Part shown: positions 1 to 6,793 of the stretch, in pieces
Numbering within the stretch: position 1 is the stretch's first letter
Layout: every line of letters begins with the position of its first letter
Assembly: GCA_002304945.1 (NCBI GenBank)
Contig: DBPQ01000146.1
Span: forward strand, 1-7,296
Source: Actinomycetales bacterium UBA1416
GTDB lineage: Bacteria; Actinomycetota; Actinomycetes; Actinomycetales; Actinomycetaceae
Reading direction: 5' to 3'
Length of the DNA: 7,296 bases
Notes under the pieces: generated by a model
The model's database searches: none
Told to the model about the DNA's origin: nothing
What the model saw: only the letters and a program-made list of their open reading frames with translations
Translations under genes and position numbers: made by a program

Positions 1-942
1 GGCGTGGGCGGCGGCGCCGGCACGGCGGTAGAGGGCGGCCCGGCCGAGGACCGCCTCCCCGGGCTTCACGACCACCGGCAGCGGTTCGACGACGATCCTC
101 CCCATGCGCCGCCCCCGCCAGAGGGCGAGCGCGAGGACCAGGCCGCCGGCGAGGACCGCGAGCGGGGTGAACAGCGGCGGCATGGGGGAGACGGAAGTGA
201 CGGTGGCGGACGCCTGCGTGGGCAGCAGCCACACGAGCCGCTCATGGTGGCCGAGTGACCGGAACGCCAGGGCGGCGTTGCCGTCCCGGGCGAGGTACTC
301 GTTGGTGAGGAGGCCCGGATCGGCGAGGTGGCGCCACGTGTGGCCGGCCTGCTCCCACACCGCGTACGCGCCCGTGTCCTCCCCGGTGGGGAAGCAGAGG
401 GTCACGCCGTCCCGCAGGGCGGTCACCCCGCCGATCGAGGAGGTGATGCGGGCGGCGGCTGCGGCGTCGGGGTCGCCGCAGCGGGCCGTCACCGGGCCCG
501 GGGAGCCCACGGGGGACGGGGCGACGGCGTCGGTGAGGCCGGTCAGCGGCGTGTACGGATCCCCGGCGATCACGACGTCGGCAGGCACTTCGGCGAGCTC
601 GCGGAGCTGGTCCTCGGAGAAGAAGCGGAGGTTGGCGACGAACAGCGTGGCAGGGCCGTCGAGGGCGGCGAGCGCATCGGGGAGGGTGGAGACGGTGACC
701 ACGTCGACCCCCTGGCGTCCCAGCACCTGGGTGAGCGCCATCGTGCCGCGCGGGCCGGGGTTGCGCGGGTGCAGGTCCTCGGTGCTGGTCGCCTCGGAAC
801 GGTTCACGAGCCCGACGGCGGTCAGCGCCACCACCAAGAGCGCCACCCACCACCATCGCCCGGAGAGCCGGCGCACCCGGTCGGCGATGGTGTCGGTAGG
901 CCGCGACGGGGCGGCGGGGGCCTCGGGCAGGGCGGTGATCAC
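1..942 (-). CDS. DUF4350 domain membrane protein (C-terminus cut by window edge)
   Basis: I read this frame directly from the minus strand: 314 codons without a stop from a GTG at 942-940, still open at the left edge. The GTG overlaps the stop of the DUF4129 gene as GTGA. A weak GGGTGG (947-952) precedes it. The N-terminus is cytoplasmic and Pro/Arg-rich, followed by a membrane segment at about residues 30-47 (WWWVALLVVALTAVGLV). A soluble domain spans about 50-250, then a second membrane segment at about 257-275 and a basic cytoplasmic tail. Family hallmarks are NPGPRGTMAL (61-70), the stretch around NEYLARDGNAALA (214-226) and a tail containing LYRRAGA (304-310). DUF4350 has no proven function; its fold is thought to resemble glutamine-amidotransferase-like or IFT52/GldG-type domains. 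In related genomes a MoxR ATPase and a DUF58 gene usually follow, which would lie beyond the left edge. I infer an envelope-associated role only from context. Confidence 0.88.
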   Translation of the reverse strand, partial: MITALPEAPAAPSRPTDTIADRVRRLSGRWWWVALLVVALTAVGLVNRSEATSTEDLHPRNPGPRGTMALTQVLGRQGVDVVTVSTLPDALAALDGPATLFVANLRFFSEDQLRELAEVPADVVIAGDPYTPLTGLTDAVAPSPVGSPGPVTARCGDPDAAAAARITSSIGGVTALRDGVTLCFPTGEDTGAYAVWEQAGHTWRHLADPGLLTNEYLARDGNAALAFRSLGHHERLVWLLPTQASATVTSVSPMPPLFTPLAVLAGGLVLALALWRGRRMGRIVVEPLPVVVKPGEAVLGRAALYRRAGAAAHA

Positions 943-1571
943 GCGGCCACCCGGGCGGCGTCGTCGAGGTCCCGCATGGCGGCGAGGTCCGCCTCGGTGG
1001 CGGGGGCGTGGCCGTAGCGGACCACGTCGAAGACGCCGGCGGCCCGGTTCCAGGGCGCGGTCAGGTCCGGCATGGCCGCGGTGGCCGCGAGGGACGCCTC
1101 GCGGGCGGTGAGGCCGGGCCGGTCCTCCAGGAGGCCGCGCTCGTCGAGGGCGCGCACGATGGCGCGGAACCGGTCCAGCACGGCGGCGTCGAGGTCGCCG
1201 CGGCGCGCCGCAGCCTCGGAGTCGGCACGCAGCTGGTCGCTGGTGCGCGCGTCGTCGAAGACGGTGGCGGAGGCGGACGCCGCCCGCCGGGTGCGCTGGA
1301 GCCGCCCGTGCCACGCGATGACGAGGGCGGCGGCGACCGCGAGGGCGAGGACCACGAGGAGGGGCACGAGGGGGGAGCCCCCGATGGGCATGCCGGTCAG
1401 GAGGCCGTCCAGGGTCTCCAGCAGCCAGGCCCAGAACCGCGCCCAGAGGGACGGCTCCTGGTTGTAGATGGCGCGGGCGAGCTCGTCACGGGCCCACTGC
1501 TGTGCCTCGGGGGCCGACGGGTCGACCGGGACCTCAGAGGGAATCGCCCACGGCCCGGATGAGCTCCACAT
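939..1571 (-). CDS. DUF4129 domain membrane protein
   Basis: The product is 210 residues. Residues 1-65 carry a Trp-rich amphipathic stretch (42-50). One membrane segment lies at about 68-88 (LVPLLVVLALAVAAALVIAW), followed by a basic stop-transfer region (RLQRTRRA). The C-terminal domain (about 125-205) is the DUF4129 type, with the characteristic LTARE at 154-158 and a helix around VFDVVRYGHAP. The ATG at 1571-1569 is favoured because an AAGGAGG lies six bases upstream, inside the end of the preceding gene. This makes a 38-base overlap with that gene. The stop overlaps the GTG of the DUF4350 gene by four bases, so the three leftward genes look translationally coupled. DUF4129 domains also occur at the C-terminus of transglutaminase-like membrane proteins found in MoxR/DUF58 clusters. 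No enzymatic residues are recognisable here and the function is unknown. Confidence 0.89.
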   Translation of the reverse strand: MWSSSGPWAIPSEVPVDPSAPEAQQWARDELARAIYNQEPSLWARFWAWLLETLDGLLTGMPIGGSPLVPLLVVLALAVAAALVIAWHGRLQRTRRAASASATVFDDARTSDQLRADSEAAARRGDLDAAVLDRFRAIVRALDERGLLEDRPGLTAREASLAATAAMPDLTAPWNRAAGVFDVVRYGHAPATEADLAAMRDLDDAARVAA

Positions 1572-2655
1572 CCAGCCCCTCCTTGCGCATCCTGATGTCC
1601 ACGTAGAGCAACGAGGTGATCGCCGCGAGGAACGGGGTGACGAGGGCGCTCAGCAACGCCGCGAGCAGCACCGAGGCGGCGCCCGCGATCCAGAGGAACT
1701 CCGTGCCCAGCGAGATCAGCCCGGAGGTGATGAGGCTGATCGGCAGGGACGCGACACCCGAGATCGCGCCCGTGACGATGACGGCCACCACGATCACCCC
1801 GAGGTTCCGCCAGAAGTACCCGGCGGTGAGGCTCCACGAGCGGCCGAGCGCGGCGAGCACCCCGGTGCGTTCCATCATGAGGACGGGGGAGGCGATCGCC
1901 AGCTTGACGTAGAAGAAGCCCGAGAGAATCCCCGCGCCGAGCAGGGCCAGGAAGCCGGCGACGAGCAGCACCCAGAACGAGTCCGAGCCCAGCGCCGCCG
2001 CACCGGCCCCGAGGGCCACCAGGAGGAGGACCGCCCCGGTGATCACGGCCACCTGGATCGTCCCGATGAGGAACGAGAGCCCGATGAGGCGCCACAACTG
2101 GCCCTTCGACTGCTGCCAGACGGTCCCGACGGAGACGCGGCGCCCGAGGATGGACTGGCTCACCGAGGTGACCAGCAGCCCGTTCAGCACGATCGTGGCG
2201 AGCAGGGAGACGATGCCGGCCACGACCGAGCCACCCATGATCGCCCCGAGCGGCCCCGCGGGGATCGCGGTGGAGTCCGGGTCCAGGGCCATGAGGTCCC
2301 CGAGGGCCGAGCCGAACAGGAGGGCCTCCAGCAGGCCGAGCGCCACCGCGACCAGGAGGGAGAGCCCGAACATCACGCGGGGGTTGTGCTGGATGGCGCG
2401 GAAGGACCCGTCGAAGAACTCGCCGAAGCCCAGCGGCCGCAGCGGGATGACGCCGGGACGGTATGAGACGGTGCCGTACGGTCCCGGGCCGCCGGCGAAC
2501 TGCTGCTGCTCGGCGTAGCTCGGGTGGCCGCCGTAGCCGGGCTGGCCGCCGTAGCCGGGCTGGCCCGTATCCGTGGGGTGTCCCGGCGGGGGCGCCTCCG
2601 GCACTCCGCGCGGTTGGTTGACCCCGTCCCAGGACCACTGGTCCGGTCCGCTCAC
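1534..2655 (-). CDS. Multi-pass membrane protein, glycerophosphodiesterase membrane-domain type
   Basis: The product is 373 residues from a GTG at 2655-2653, preceded by AAGGGGG with a six-base spacer. The frame stays open further upstream, but that part reads as non-coding and has no ribosome site as good. Residues 1-75 are a hydrophilic Gly/Pro/Gln/Tyr-rich head containing two copies of GQPGYG followed by the related GHPSYA. PLRPLGFGEFFDGSFRAIQHNP (71-92) then leads into the membrane domain. Hydrophobic segments lie at about 94-115, 137-163, 189-222, 227-250, 284-308 and 320-348. The conserved-looking end is LLYVDIRMRKEGLDVEL. Both the head motif and this ending are typical of actinobacterial proteins annotated as glycerophosphoryl diester phosphodiesterase membrane domain (PF10110-like). 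The catalytic phosphodiesterase domain is absent, so I do not infer that activity. It is first in a three-gene leftward operon and diverges from mtrA. Transport, scaffolding or lipid-related roles are all possible. Confidence 0.86.
   Translation of the reverse strand: MSGPDQWSWDGVNQPRGVPEAPPPGHPTDTGQPGYGGQPGYGGHPSYAEQQQFAGGPGPYGTVSYRPGVIPLRPLGFGEFFDGSFRAIQHNPRVMFGLSLLVAVALGLLEALLFGSALGDLMALDPDSTAIPAGPLGAIMGGSVVAGIVSLLATIVLNGLLVTSVSQSILGRRVSVGTVWQQSKGQLWRLIGLSFLIGTIQVAVITGAVLLLVALGAGAAALGSDSFWVLLVAGFLALLGAGILSGFFYVKLAIASPVLMMERTGVLAALGRSWSLTAGYFWRNLGVIVVAVIVTGAISGVASLPISLITSGLISLGTEFLWIAGAASVLLAALLSALVTPFLAAITSLLYVDIRMRKEGLDVELIRAVGDSL
1578..1584 (-). promoter_or_regulatory. Ribosome binding site of the DUF4129 gene
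   Basis: The minus strand reads AAGGAGG here, followed by a six-base spacer and ATG at 1571-1569. It sits within the last codons of the upstream membrane-protein gene. It is the strongest Shine-Dalgarno match in the window. It decides the start and the 38-base gene overlap. Confidence 0.85.
2525..2560. repeat. Two perfect tandem 18-base units coding for a hexapeptide repeat
   Basis: The 18-base unit at 2525-2542 is repeated exactly at 2543-2560. A degenerate copy (about 12 of 18 bases) lies at 2507-2524. On the minus strand the units encode GQPGYG, GQPGYG and GHPSYA in the cytoplasmic head of the membrane protein. The period is a multiple of three, so gain or loss of a unit would keep the frame. 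Confidence 0.9.
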
Positions 2656-2661
2656 GGTCGG

Positions 2662-2668
2662 CCCCCTT
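2662..2668 (-). promoter_or_regulatory. Ribosome binding site of the membrane-protein gene
   Basis: The minus strand reads AAGGGGG, six bases before the GTG at 2655-2653, within a longer purine run that also contains GGAGGG. It supports the GTG as start over the longer open frame. Confidence 0.7.
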
Positions 2669-2703
2669 CCCTCCTCTCCCTCATGGTGCCACACAACGCG
2701 CGG

Positions 2704-2716
2704 GGGGAGCCTCCCC
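2704..2716. repeat. 13-base palindrome in the divergent gap
   Basis: GGGGAG and CTCCCC form a perfect inverted repeat around a single C (2710). The symmetry ends at both edges. It lies 36 bases before the mtrA ATG and 48 bases beyond the divergent GTG. It could be an operator or a small hairpin (GGGGA stem, GCC loop). Chance is possible in DNA this GC-rich. Confidence 0.55.
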
Positions 2717-2730
2717 ACCCCATCGGCCGT

Positions 2731-2737
2731 GGAAAGG
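2731..2737 (+). promoter_or_regulatory. Possible ribosome binding site before mtrA (unusual spacing)
   Basis: GGAAAGG is the only Shine-Dalgarno-like run near the mtrA start. It is 15 bases from the mtrA ATG (2753), which is long, but seven bases from an out-of-frame ATG at 2745. Either mtrA is translated with a long spacer or from a leaderless transcript, or the site serves the short frame that begins at 2745. Confidence 0.45.
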
Positions 2738-2752
2738 TGCGAAAATGGCGAC

Positions 2753-3433
2753 ATGGCCCTGCGAATCCTGGTGATTGACGACGACACCGCCCTGGCGGAG
2801 ATGATCGGCCTCGTCCTGGAGGCGGACGGCTTCGCGGTGGACCTCTGCGAGGACGGGGCCCGGGCGCTGGAGGTGTTCCGGGACGTCCGGCCGGACCTCG
2901 TCCTGCTGGACCTCATGCTCCCCGGGCTCGACGGGATCGAGGTGTGCCGGCTCATCCGCGCCGAGTCCGACGTCCCGATCATCATGCTCACGGCGAAGTC
3001 CGACACCCCGGACGTCGTCGAGGGGCTCGAGGCGGGCGCGGACGACTACGTCGCCAAACCCTTCAAGCCGCAGGAACTGGTGGCCCGCATCAAGACGCGG
3101 CTCCGGCGGGTCGAGGTGGCGCCCTCCGAGCTGCTCCAGATCGGCGACGTCACCATCGACGTCGCCGGCCACGAGGTGCGCCGGGGGTCCGAGGTCATCC
3201 CACTGACCCCGCTCGAGTTCGACCTGCTCGTGGCCCTGGCCCGCAAGCCGCGCCAGGTGTTCAGCCGCGAGACGCTCCTCGAGCAGGTGTGGGGTTACCG
3301 CCACGCCGCGGACACCCGGCTCGTCAACGTCCACGTCCAGCGGCTGCGCGCCAAGATCGAGAAGGACCCCGACAGGCCGGAGGTCGTGGTCACGGTGCGG
3401 GGCGTCGGGTACCGCGCCGGCACTTCCGCGTGA
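2753..3433 (+). CDS. mtrA: DNA-binding response regulator MtrA
   Basis: The product is 226 residues, an OmpR/PhoB-family response regulator that controls cell-envelope, division and osmotic-response genes. The receiver domain (about 3-118) has the acidic pocket D9-D10-D11, the phosphoacceptor D53 in LVLLDLMLPG, T80, Y99 and K102 in ADDYVAKPFKP. The winged-helix domain (about 127-224) contains LTPLEFDLLVALARKP, LEQVWGYRHAADTRLVNVHV and VRGVGYRAG. These match the mycobacterial MtrA sequence as I know it almost word for word, so the assignment is specific and not merely to the family. The ATG at 2753 gives the expected short N-terminus (MALRILVIDDD). An in-frame GTG at 2729 would add eight residues but lacks a ribosome site. 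The stop overlaps the mtrB start as GTGA. Expected partner: MtrB, encoded immediately downstream. Confidence 0.97.
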   Translation: MALRILVIDDDTALAEMIGLVLEADGFAVDLCEDGARALEVFRDVRPDLVLLDLMLPGLDGIEVCRLIRAESDVPIIMLTAKSDTPDVVEGLEAGADDYVAKPFKPQELVARIKTRLRRVEVAPSELLQIGDVTIDVAGHEVRRGSEVIPLTPLEFDLLVALARKPRQVFSRETLLEQVWGYRHAADTRLVNVHVQRLRAKIEKDPDRPEVVVTVRGVGYRAGTSA

Positions 3434-5031
3434 GCGTCCCGTCCTTCCGGCAGCGGACCCGCCGGAAGTTCGGCCGGGTGGGCGAGCGCTTGCGGCGGTC
3501 CCTCTCCCTGAAGGTGGCCGTGGGCACCGCCCTGTCCGTGGTGCTCGCGCTCGCGGTGATGGGCTGGTACGTCTCCTCCGAGATCCGCCAGGGCCTCTTC
3601 GAGAGCCGGGTGGAGCAGATGCTGGGGGACGCCGCCTACCGGGTGCAGAGCGCCCAGACCGACCTGGACTCCGCGAACGCCTCGACGGTGGCGCAGGTGC
3701 AGTCCACGGCCGCCGACGTCGTCCGCTCGCTCCAGGAGCCGTCGTCGGGGATCGTGGGGGCGATGCTGCTCCGCTCGCCGGACGAGACGTCCGCGACGTC
3801 GATCTTCGAGCCCATCACGAACGCCGCACTGCGGACGCTGCCCTCGGCGGAACTGCGGGAGGCCGTGGCGGTGGGCGGGGACCTCAACTGGCAGTCGGTG
3901 GCCATCCCGTCCCCGGGCGGCACCGCTCCCGGCGTGGTGATCGGCAGCGAGGTCATCGTGCCGCTCGCGGGGGTGCACGAGCTCTACCTCGTCTACACGC
4001 TGAGCGCCGAGCAGCAGACCATCGACCTCATGATGCGCATCCTCGGGATCGGCGCCGCGCTCCTCGCCGCCCTCATCGCCGCGAGCGTCTGGGGCATCAT
4101 GTGGCGGGTGCTGCGGCCGGTGCGGCAGGCCGCGCTCACGGCAGAGCGGCTCGCGGCGGGGATCCTCGACGAGCGCATGAACGTGCACGGCCGGGACGAG
4201 CTCGCCACCATGGCACGGTCCTTCAACGGGATGGCCGACTCCCTGCGCACCCAGATCACCCAGTTGGAGGAGCTGTCCCGCCTGCAGCAGCGGTTCGTCT
4301 CCGACGTCTCCCACGAGCTGCGCACCCCGCTCACCACGATCCGCATGGCCTCGGAGATGCTGTTCCAGGCGCGCGGCCAGTTCGATCCCGTGACCCGCCG
4401 CAGCGCCGAGCTCCTCCAGGCGCAGCTCGACCGGTTCGAGTCCATGCTCGCCGACCTGCTCGAGATCTCCCGCCACGACGCCCGCGCCGCCACCCTCTCC
4501 GCCGAGGAGCAGGATCTGCGCCCCATCGTCCACCGCGTGGTGGAGCTCGCCCAGCCGCTCGCCGAGCGCAAGGGCACCCAGGTGCGGCTCACCGGCTTCG
4601 ACCTGCCCGTCACCGCGCAGGTGGACGACCGGCGGGTGGAGCGGATCCTGCGGAACCTCGTGCTGAACGCCATCGAGCACTCCAACGGCAACCCCGTGGA
4701 CGTGCAGCTCGCGGACAACGAGACGGCCGCGGCCGTGCGGGTGGTGGACCGCGGGGTGGGGATGAGTCCCGCCGTCGCCGCCCACGTCTTCGACCGCTTC
4801 TGGCGGGCCGACCCCGCCAGGGCGCGCACCACGGGCGGCACCGGCCTCGGCCTCGCCATCTCCCTGGAGGACGCCCGCCTCCACGGCGGCACCCTCGAGG
4901 CGTGGGGTGAGGAGGGCGTGGTCGCGTCCTTCCTGCTGTGCGTCCCGAAGAGGGTGGGCGGCGAGTTCACCCCGCCGATCGGCGTGATCCCCGAGGGCCT
5001 CGCCCGGGTGCCCGCGGGCGTGGAGGCCTGA
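3430..5031 (+). CDS. mtrB: Two-component sensor histidine kinase MtrB
   Basis: The product is 533 residues, the membrane kinase that phosphorylates MtrA. A basic cytoplasmic N-terminus (1-26) leads to membrane segment 1 (about 27-48), an extracytoplasmic sensor region (about 49-197), membrane segment 2 (about 201-225) and a HAMP linker (about 226-278). The dimerisation/phosphoacceptor helix holds H295 in SDVSHELRTPL. The ATP-binding domain shows the N box (N409, N413), G1 box D440-x-G442-x-G444, F box (VFDRFWRAD, 453-461) and G2 box GTGLGL (470-475). ISLEDARLHGG following the G2 box is a familiar MtrB signature. The C-terminal tail (about 505-533) is shorter than in Mycobacterium, where the protein is about 567 residues. 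All catalytic residues are present. The GTG start is chosen for its GTGA overlap with mtrA; no ribosome site is visible, so coupling is likely. Its stop overlaps the lpqB ATG by one base. Confidence 0.96.
   Translation: MSVPSFRQRTRRKFGRVGERLRRSLSLKVAVGTALSVVLALAVMGWYVSSEIRQGLFESRVEQMLGDAAYRVQSAQTDLDSANASTVAQVQSTAADVVRSLQEPSSGIVGAMLLRSPDETSATSIFEPITNAALRTLPSAELREAVAVGGDLNWQSVAIPSPGGTAPGVVIGSEVIVPLAGVHELYLVYTLSAEQQTIDLMMRILGIGAALLAALIAASVWGIMWRVLRPVRQAALTAERLAAGILDERMNVHGRDELATMARSFNGMADSLRTQITQLEELSRLQQRFVSDVSHELRTPLTTIRMASEMLFQARGQFDPVTRRSAELLQAQLDRFESMLADLLEISRHDARAATLSAEEQDLRPIVHRVVELAQPLAERKGTQVRLTGFDLPVTAQVDDRRVERILRNLVLNAIEHSNGNPVDVQLADNETAAAVRVVDRGVGMSPAVAAHVFDRFWRADPARARTTGGTGLGLAISLEDARLHGGTLEAWGEEGVVASFLLCVPKRVGGEFTPPIGVIPEGLARVPAGVEA
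5022..5026 (+). promoter_or_regulatory. Ribosome binding site of lpqB
   Basis: GGAGG lies within the last mtrB codons, four bases before the lpqB ATG at 5031. The spacing is short but usable. It supports the ATG that overlaps the mtrB stop by one base (TGATG). Confidence 0.65.
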
Positions 5032-6692
5032 TGCGCGCGCTCCTCGCCGCCCTCGCAGTCCTCGCCCTCGCCGGGTGCTCCACGCTCCCGACCGCGGGCC
5101 CGGTCCACACCGCCAACCCCCAGATCCCGGCGGGGTACACCGTCGACGTGCTGGCCGAGGGCCCCGTGATGGACGCCTCCACCCAGGAGATCGTGGAGGG
5201 CTTCCTCCGCGCCTCCGCCTACGGCTTCTCGGACGACTTCGCCGTCGCCCGCCAGTACCTCGCCCCCGCCGTCGCGGACGAGTGGAACCCCGCCACCGGC
5301 GTGCGCATCTACTCCGCGGCGGCAAACCCGGCGTTCACCCGCGCCGCCGACGGCGGCATCCGCGTGACGATCGACCAGGTCGCCACCCTCGACTCCTCTG
5401 GCCGCTACACCGAGGCCGTCACCGCGGTGACCGCCGACTTCACGCTCGTGCGGGATCGGGACGGCCAGTGGCGCATCGCCGTCCTCGCCGACGGCCTCCT
5501 CATCTCCGACCTGAACTTCCAGCAGACCTTCTCCTGGAGCCCGCTGTACTTCCTGACCGACGACGCCGCCACCCTGGTCCCCGACACCCGCTGGTACCCC
5601 TTCGAGGGGCGGGCCGCGGCGATCGTGCGGGGCCTCCTCGGCGGACCCTCCGGCTGGCTCGAACCCGCGATCACCACCGCGTTCCCGAACGGGACCACGC
5701 TCGGGACCGGCGGCGTCAGCGTGCAGGACGGGATCGCCGTCGTCGACCTCTCAGCCGGCGCGCTCACGGCCGGGCAGGAGGAGCGCAGCCTCATGCTCAC
5801 CCAGCTGCACGCCACCCTCTCCTCCATCACCGAGGTGCGCAGCGTCGAGCTGACGGTGAGCGGGCAACGCGTGGACGCCGGGGAGGCGGCGCGGGAGCTG
5901 ACCCTGCCCACCTCGGTCGCGTCCCCGGTGATGATCTCCGACGGCGCCCTCGCGCGGTTCAACGGCCGCGAGGTGGTGGTGGTCGAGGGCGCCGAGGATC
6001 TCGGGGAGCTGGAGCCGAGCCACCCCGCCGTCCCCTTCGAGGGGGTGGACGCGCCCACCGTCGTCCTCTCCGGTGGGGACCGGCTCGTGACGGTCCCGTC
6101 GCCGGGCATCCCGCCGACCGTGCTGTACGAGGGCGAGGACCTCACCCCGCCGTCCATCGACCGGCACGGGTGGATCTGGACCTCTGCCGCGCAGAACCCG
6201 GGGAGCCTCGCGGTGGTGACCGCCGGGGCTTCCGGGACCGTCTCCGCGCCGTGGCTCACGGGCCGGACCGTGGAACAGCTGCGGGTGGCCGCGGACGGCG
6301 CCCGCATCGTCGTCGTGTCGCGGGTGGGGGAGGTGGTCCGCATCGAGCTCGCCGCCGTCCTGCGGGACCGCACCGGCACGCCGATCGTGCTCGGCGAGCC
6401 GATCCGCATCGGGGAGGGGTTCGCCAACGTGGGCGACGTCAGCTGGGTGGACCAGTCCACCGTGGCCGTGCTGGGCTCGGTGCTGTCCGAGCCCGCCGAC
6501 CGGGTGCACCTCGTCACCATCGGCGGGACCAGCACCGCCCTGCCCCCGGTGGAGGACGCCGTGTCCCTGACCGCCAACCGGAACGCCCGGTCGGTGGTGG
6601 TCGCCACCGCCGACGGCCGGCTGTACGTGCGCAACGGCATCGGCTGGCGCGAGGCCGCCCAGGGGGTGAGCGACCCCGCCTACTCGGGGTGA
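5031..6692 (+). CDS. lpqB: Lipoprotein LpqB, MtrAB-associated
   Basis: The product is 553 residues. A short signal peptide (MRALLAALAVLALAGC) ends in the lipobox L13-A-G-C16, so the mature protein is predicted to be lipid-anchored on the outer face of the membrane. The mature start STLPTAGPVH, followed by the LpqB N-terminal domain (about 20-180), is typical of the family. A GerMN-type domain spans about 185-285 (FEGRAAAIVRGLLGGP to LTVSGQRVD). The remainder (about 305-553) is beta-rich and corresponds to the LpqB propeller-like region, ending in SDPAYSG, much as relatives end in PAYPG. Length is near that of mycobacterial LpqB (about 583). In mycobacteria LpqB binds the MtrB sensor region and affects MtrA phosphorylation. 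Position directly after mtrB, with a one-base overlap, agrees with that role. No frameshift or missing domain is visible. Confidence 0.95.
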   Translation: MRALLAALAVLALAGCSTLPTAGPVHTANPQIPAGYTVDVLAEGPVMDASTQEIVEGFLRASAYGFSDDFAVARQYLAPAVADEWNPATGVRIYSAAANPAFTRAADGGIRVTIDQVATLDSSGRYTEAVTAVTADFTLVRDRDGQWRIAVLADGLLISDLNFQQTFSWSPLYFLTDDAATLVPDTRWYPFEGRAAAIVRGLLGGPSGWLEPAITTAFPNGTTLGTGGVSVQDGIAVVDLSAGALTAGQEERSLMLTQLHATLSSITEVRSVELTVSGQRVDAGEAARELTLPTSVASPVMISDGALARFNGREVVVVEGAEDLGELEPSHPAVPFEGVDAPTVVLSGGDRLVTVPSPGIPPTVLYEGEDLTPPSIDRHGWIWTSAAQNPGSLAVVTAGASGTVSAPWLTGRTVEQLRVAADGARIVVVSRVGEVVRIELAAVLRDRTGTPIVLGEPIRIGEGFANVGDVSWVDQSTVAVLGSVLSEPADRVHLVTIGGTSTALPPVEDAVSLTANRNARSVVVATADGRLYVRNGIGWREAAQGVSDPAYSG

Positions 6693-6731
6693 GCGCCGTC
6701 CTCGTGGGGTGCGGCACGGCCGCCTGCGCAC

Positions 6732-6770
6732 CGCCGTCCACAGGGTCGCTGGCGCCACGCCGTCCCCAGG
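6732..6770. repeat. 13-base direct repeat in the lpqB-comF spacer
   Basis: CGCCGTCCACAGG (6732-6744) recurs as CGCCGTCCCCAGG (6758-6770), with one mismatch and a 26-base period. Its function is unknown. It lies outside any assigned gene. Confidence 0.6.
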
Positions 6771-6793
6771 CCGCGGCGGAGCCGCTGGTGGCC
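6769..6793 (+). other. Imperfect stem-loop upstream of comF
   Basis: GCGGC (6773-6777) pairs with GCCGC (6781-6785) around a GGA loop. The outer GGCC (6769-6772) can pair with GGCC (6790-6793) across a four-base bulge. No T-run follows, so it does not look like an intrinsic terminator. A second short inverted repeat (GGCGT G ACGCC) follows at 6800-6810. Confidence 0.35.

Larger units (their letters stand above)
2656..2752. promoter_or_regulatory. Divergent intergenic region between the membrane-protein operon and mtrA
   Basis: This 97-base gap must hold the control elements for both operons if each is transcribed from here. Visible elements are the leftward ribosome site (2662-2668), a 13-base palindrome (2704-2716) and the GGAAAGG before mtrA (2731-2737). 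I find no convincing -10 (TANNNT) or -35 element on either strand. I also see no GTAAC-like direct repeats of the kind described for MtrA sites. Promoters are therefore inferred from gene orientation, not seen. Confidence 0.6.

Noticed and set aside
104..1111. A long plus-strand frame over the DUF4350 and DUF4129 genes.
   Set aside because: Its translation is Ser/Arg-rich without domains; the minus-strand frames give clear membrane segments and family motifs.
1397..2638. A 413-codon minus-strand frame overlapping the membrane-protein gene.
   Set aside because: It is the out-of-phase shadow, rich in Arg, Pro and Gly. The true frame shows hydrophobic segments.
2656..3006. N-terminal extension of the leftward membrane protein into mtrA.
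   Set aside because: The open frame continues, but it crosses conserved mtrA coding sequence and the residues look like Ser/Arg-rich shadow. The GTG at 2655 has a good ribosome site.
3295..5325. A 676-codon open frame on the minus strand, opposite mtrB and neighbours.
   Set aside because: Its product is Arg/Gly/His-rich low-complexity text, while the plus strand encodes an unmistakable MtrB. High GC at third positions creates long opposite-strand frames.
6735..6744. A DnaA-box-like TCCACAGG run in the lpqB-comF spacer.
   Set aside because: It matches only part of the TTATCCACA consensus, stands without a proper cluster of boxes, and no origin genes are present.
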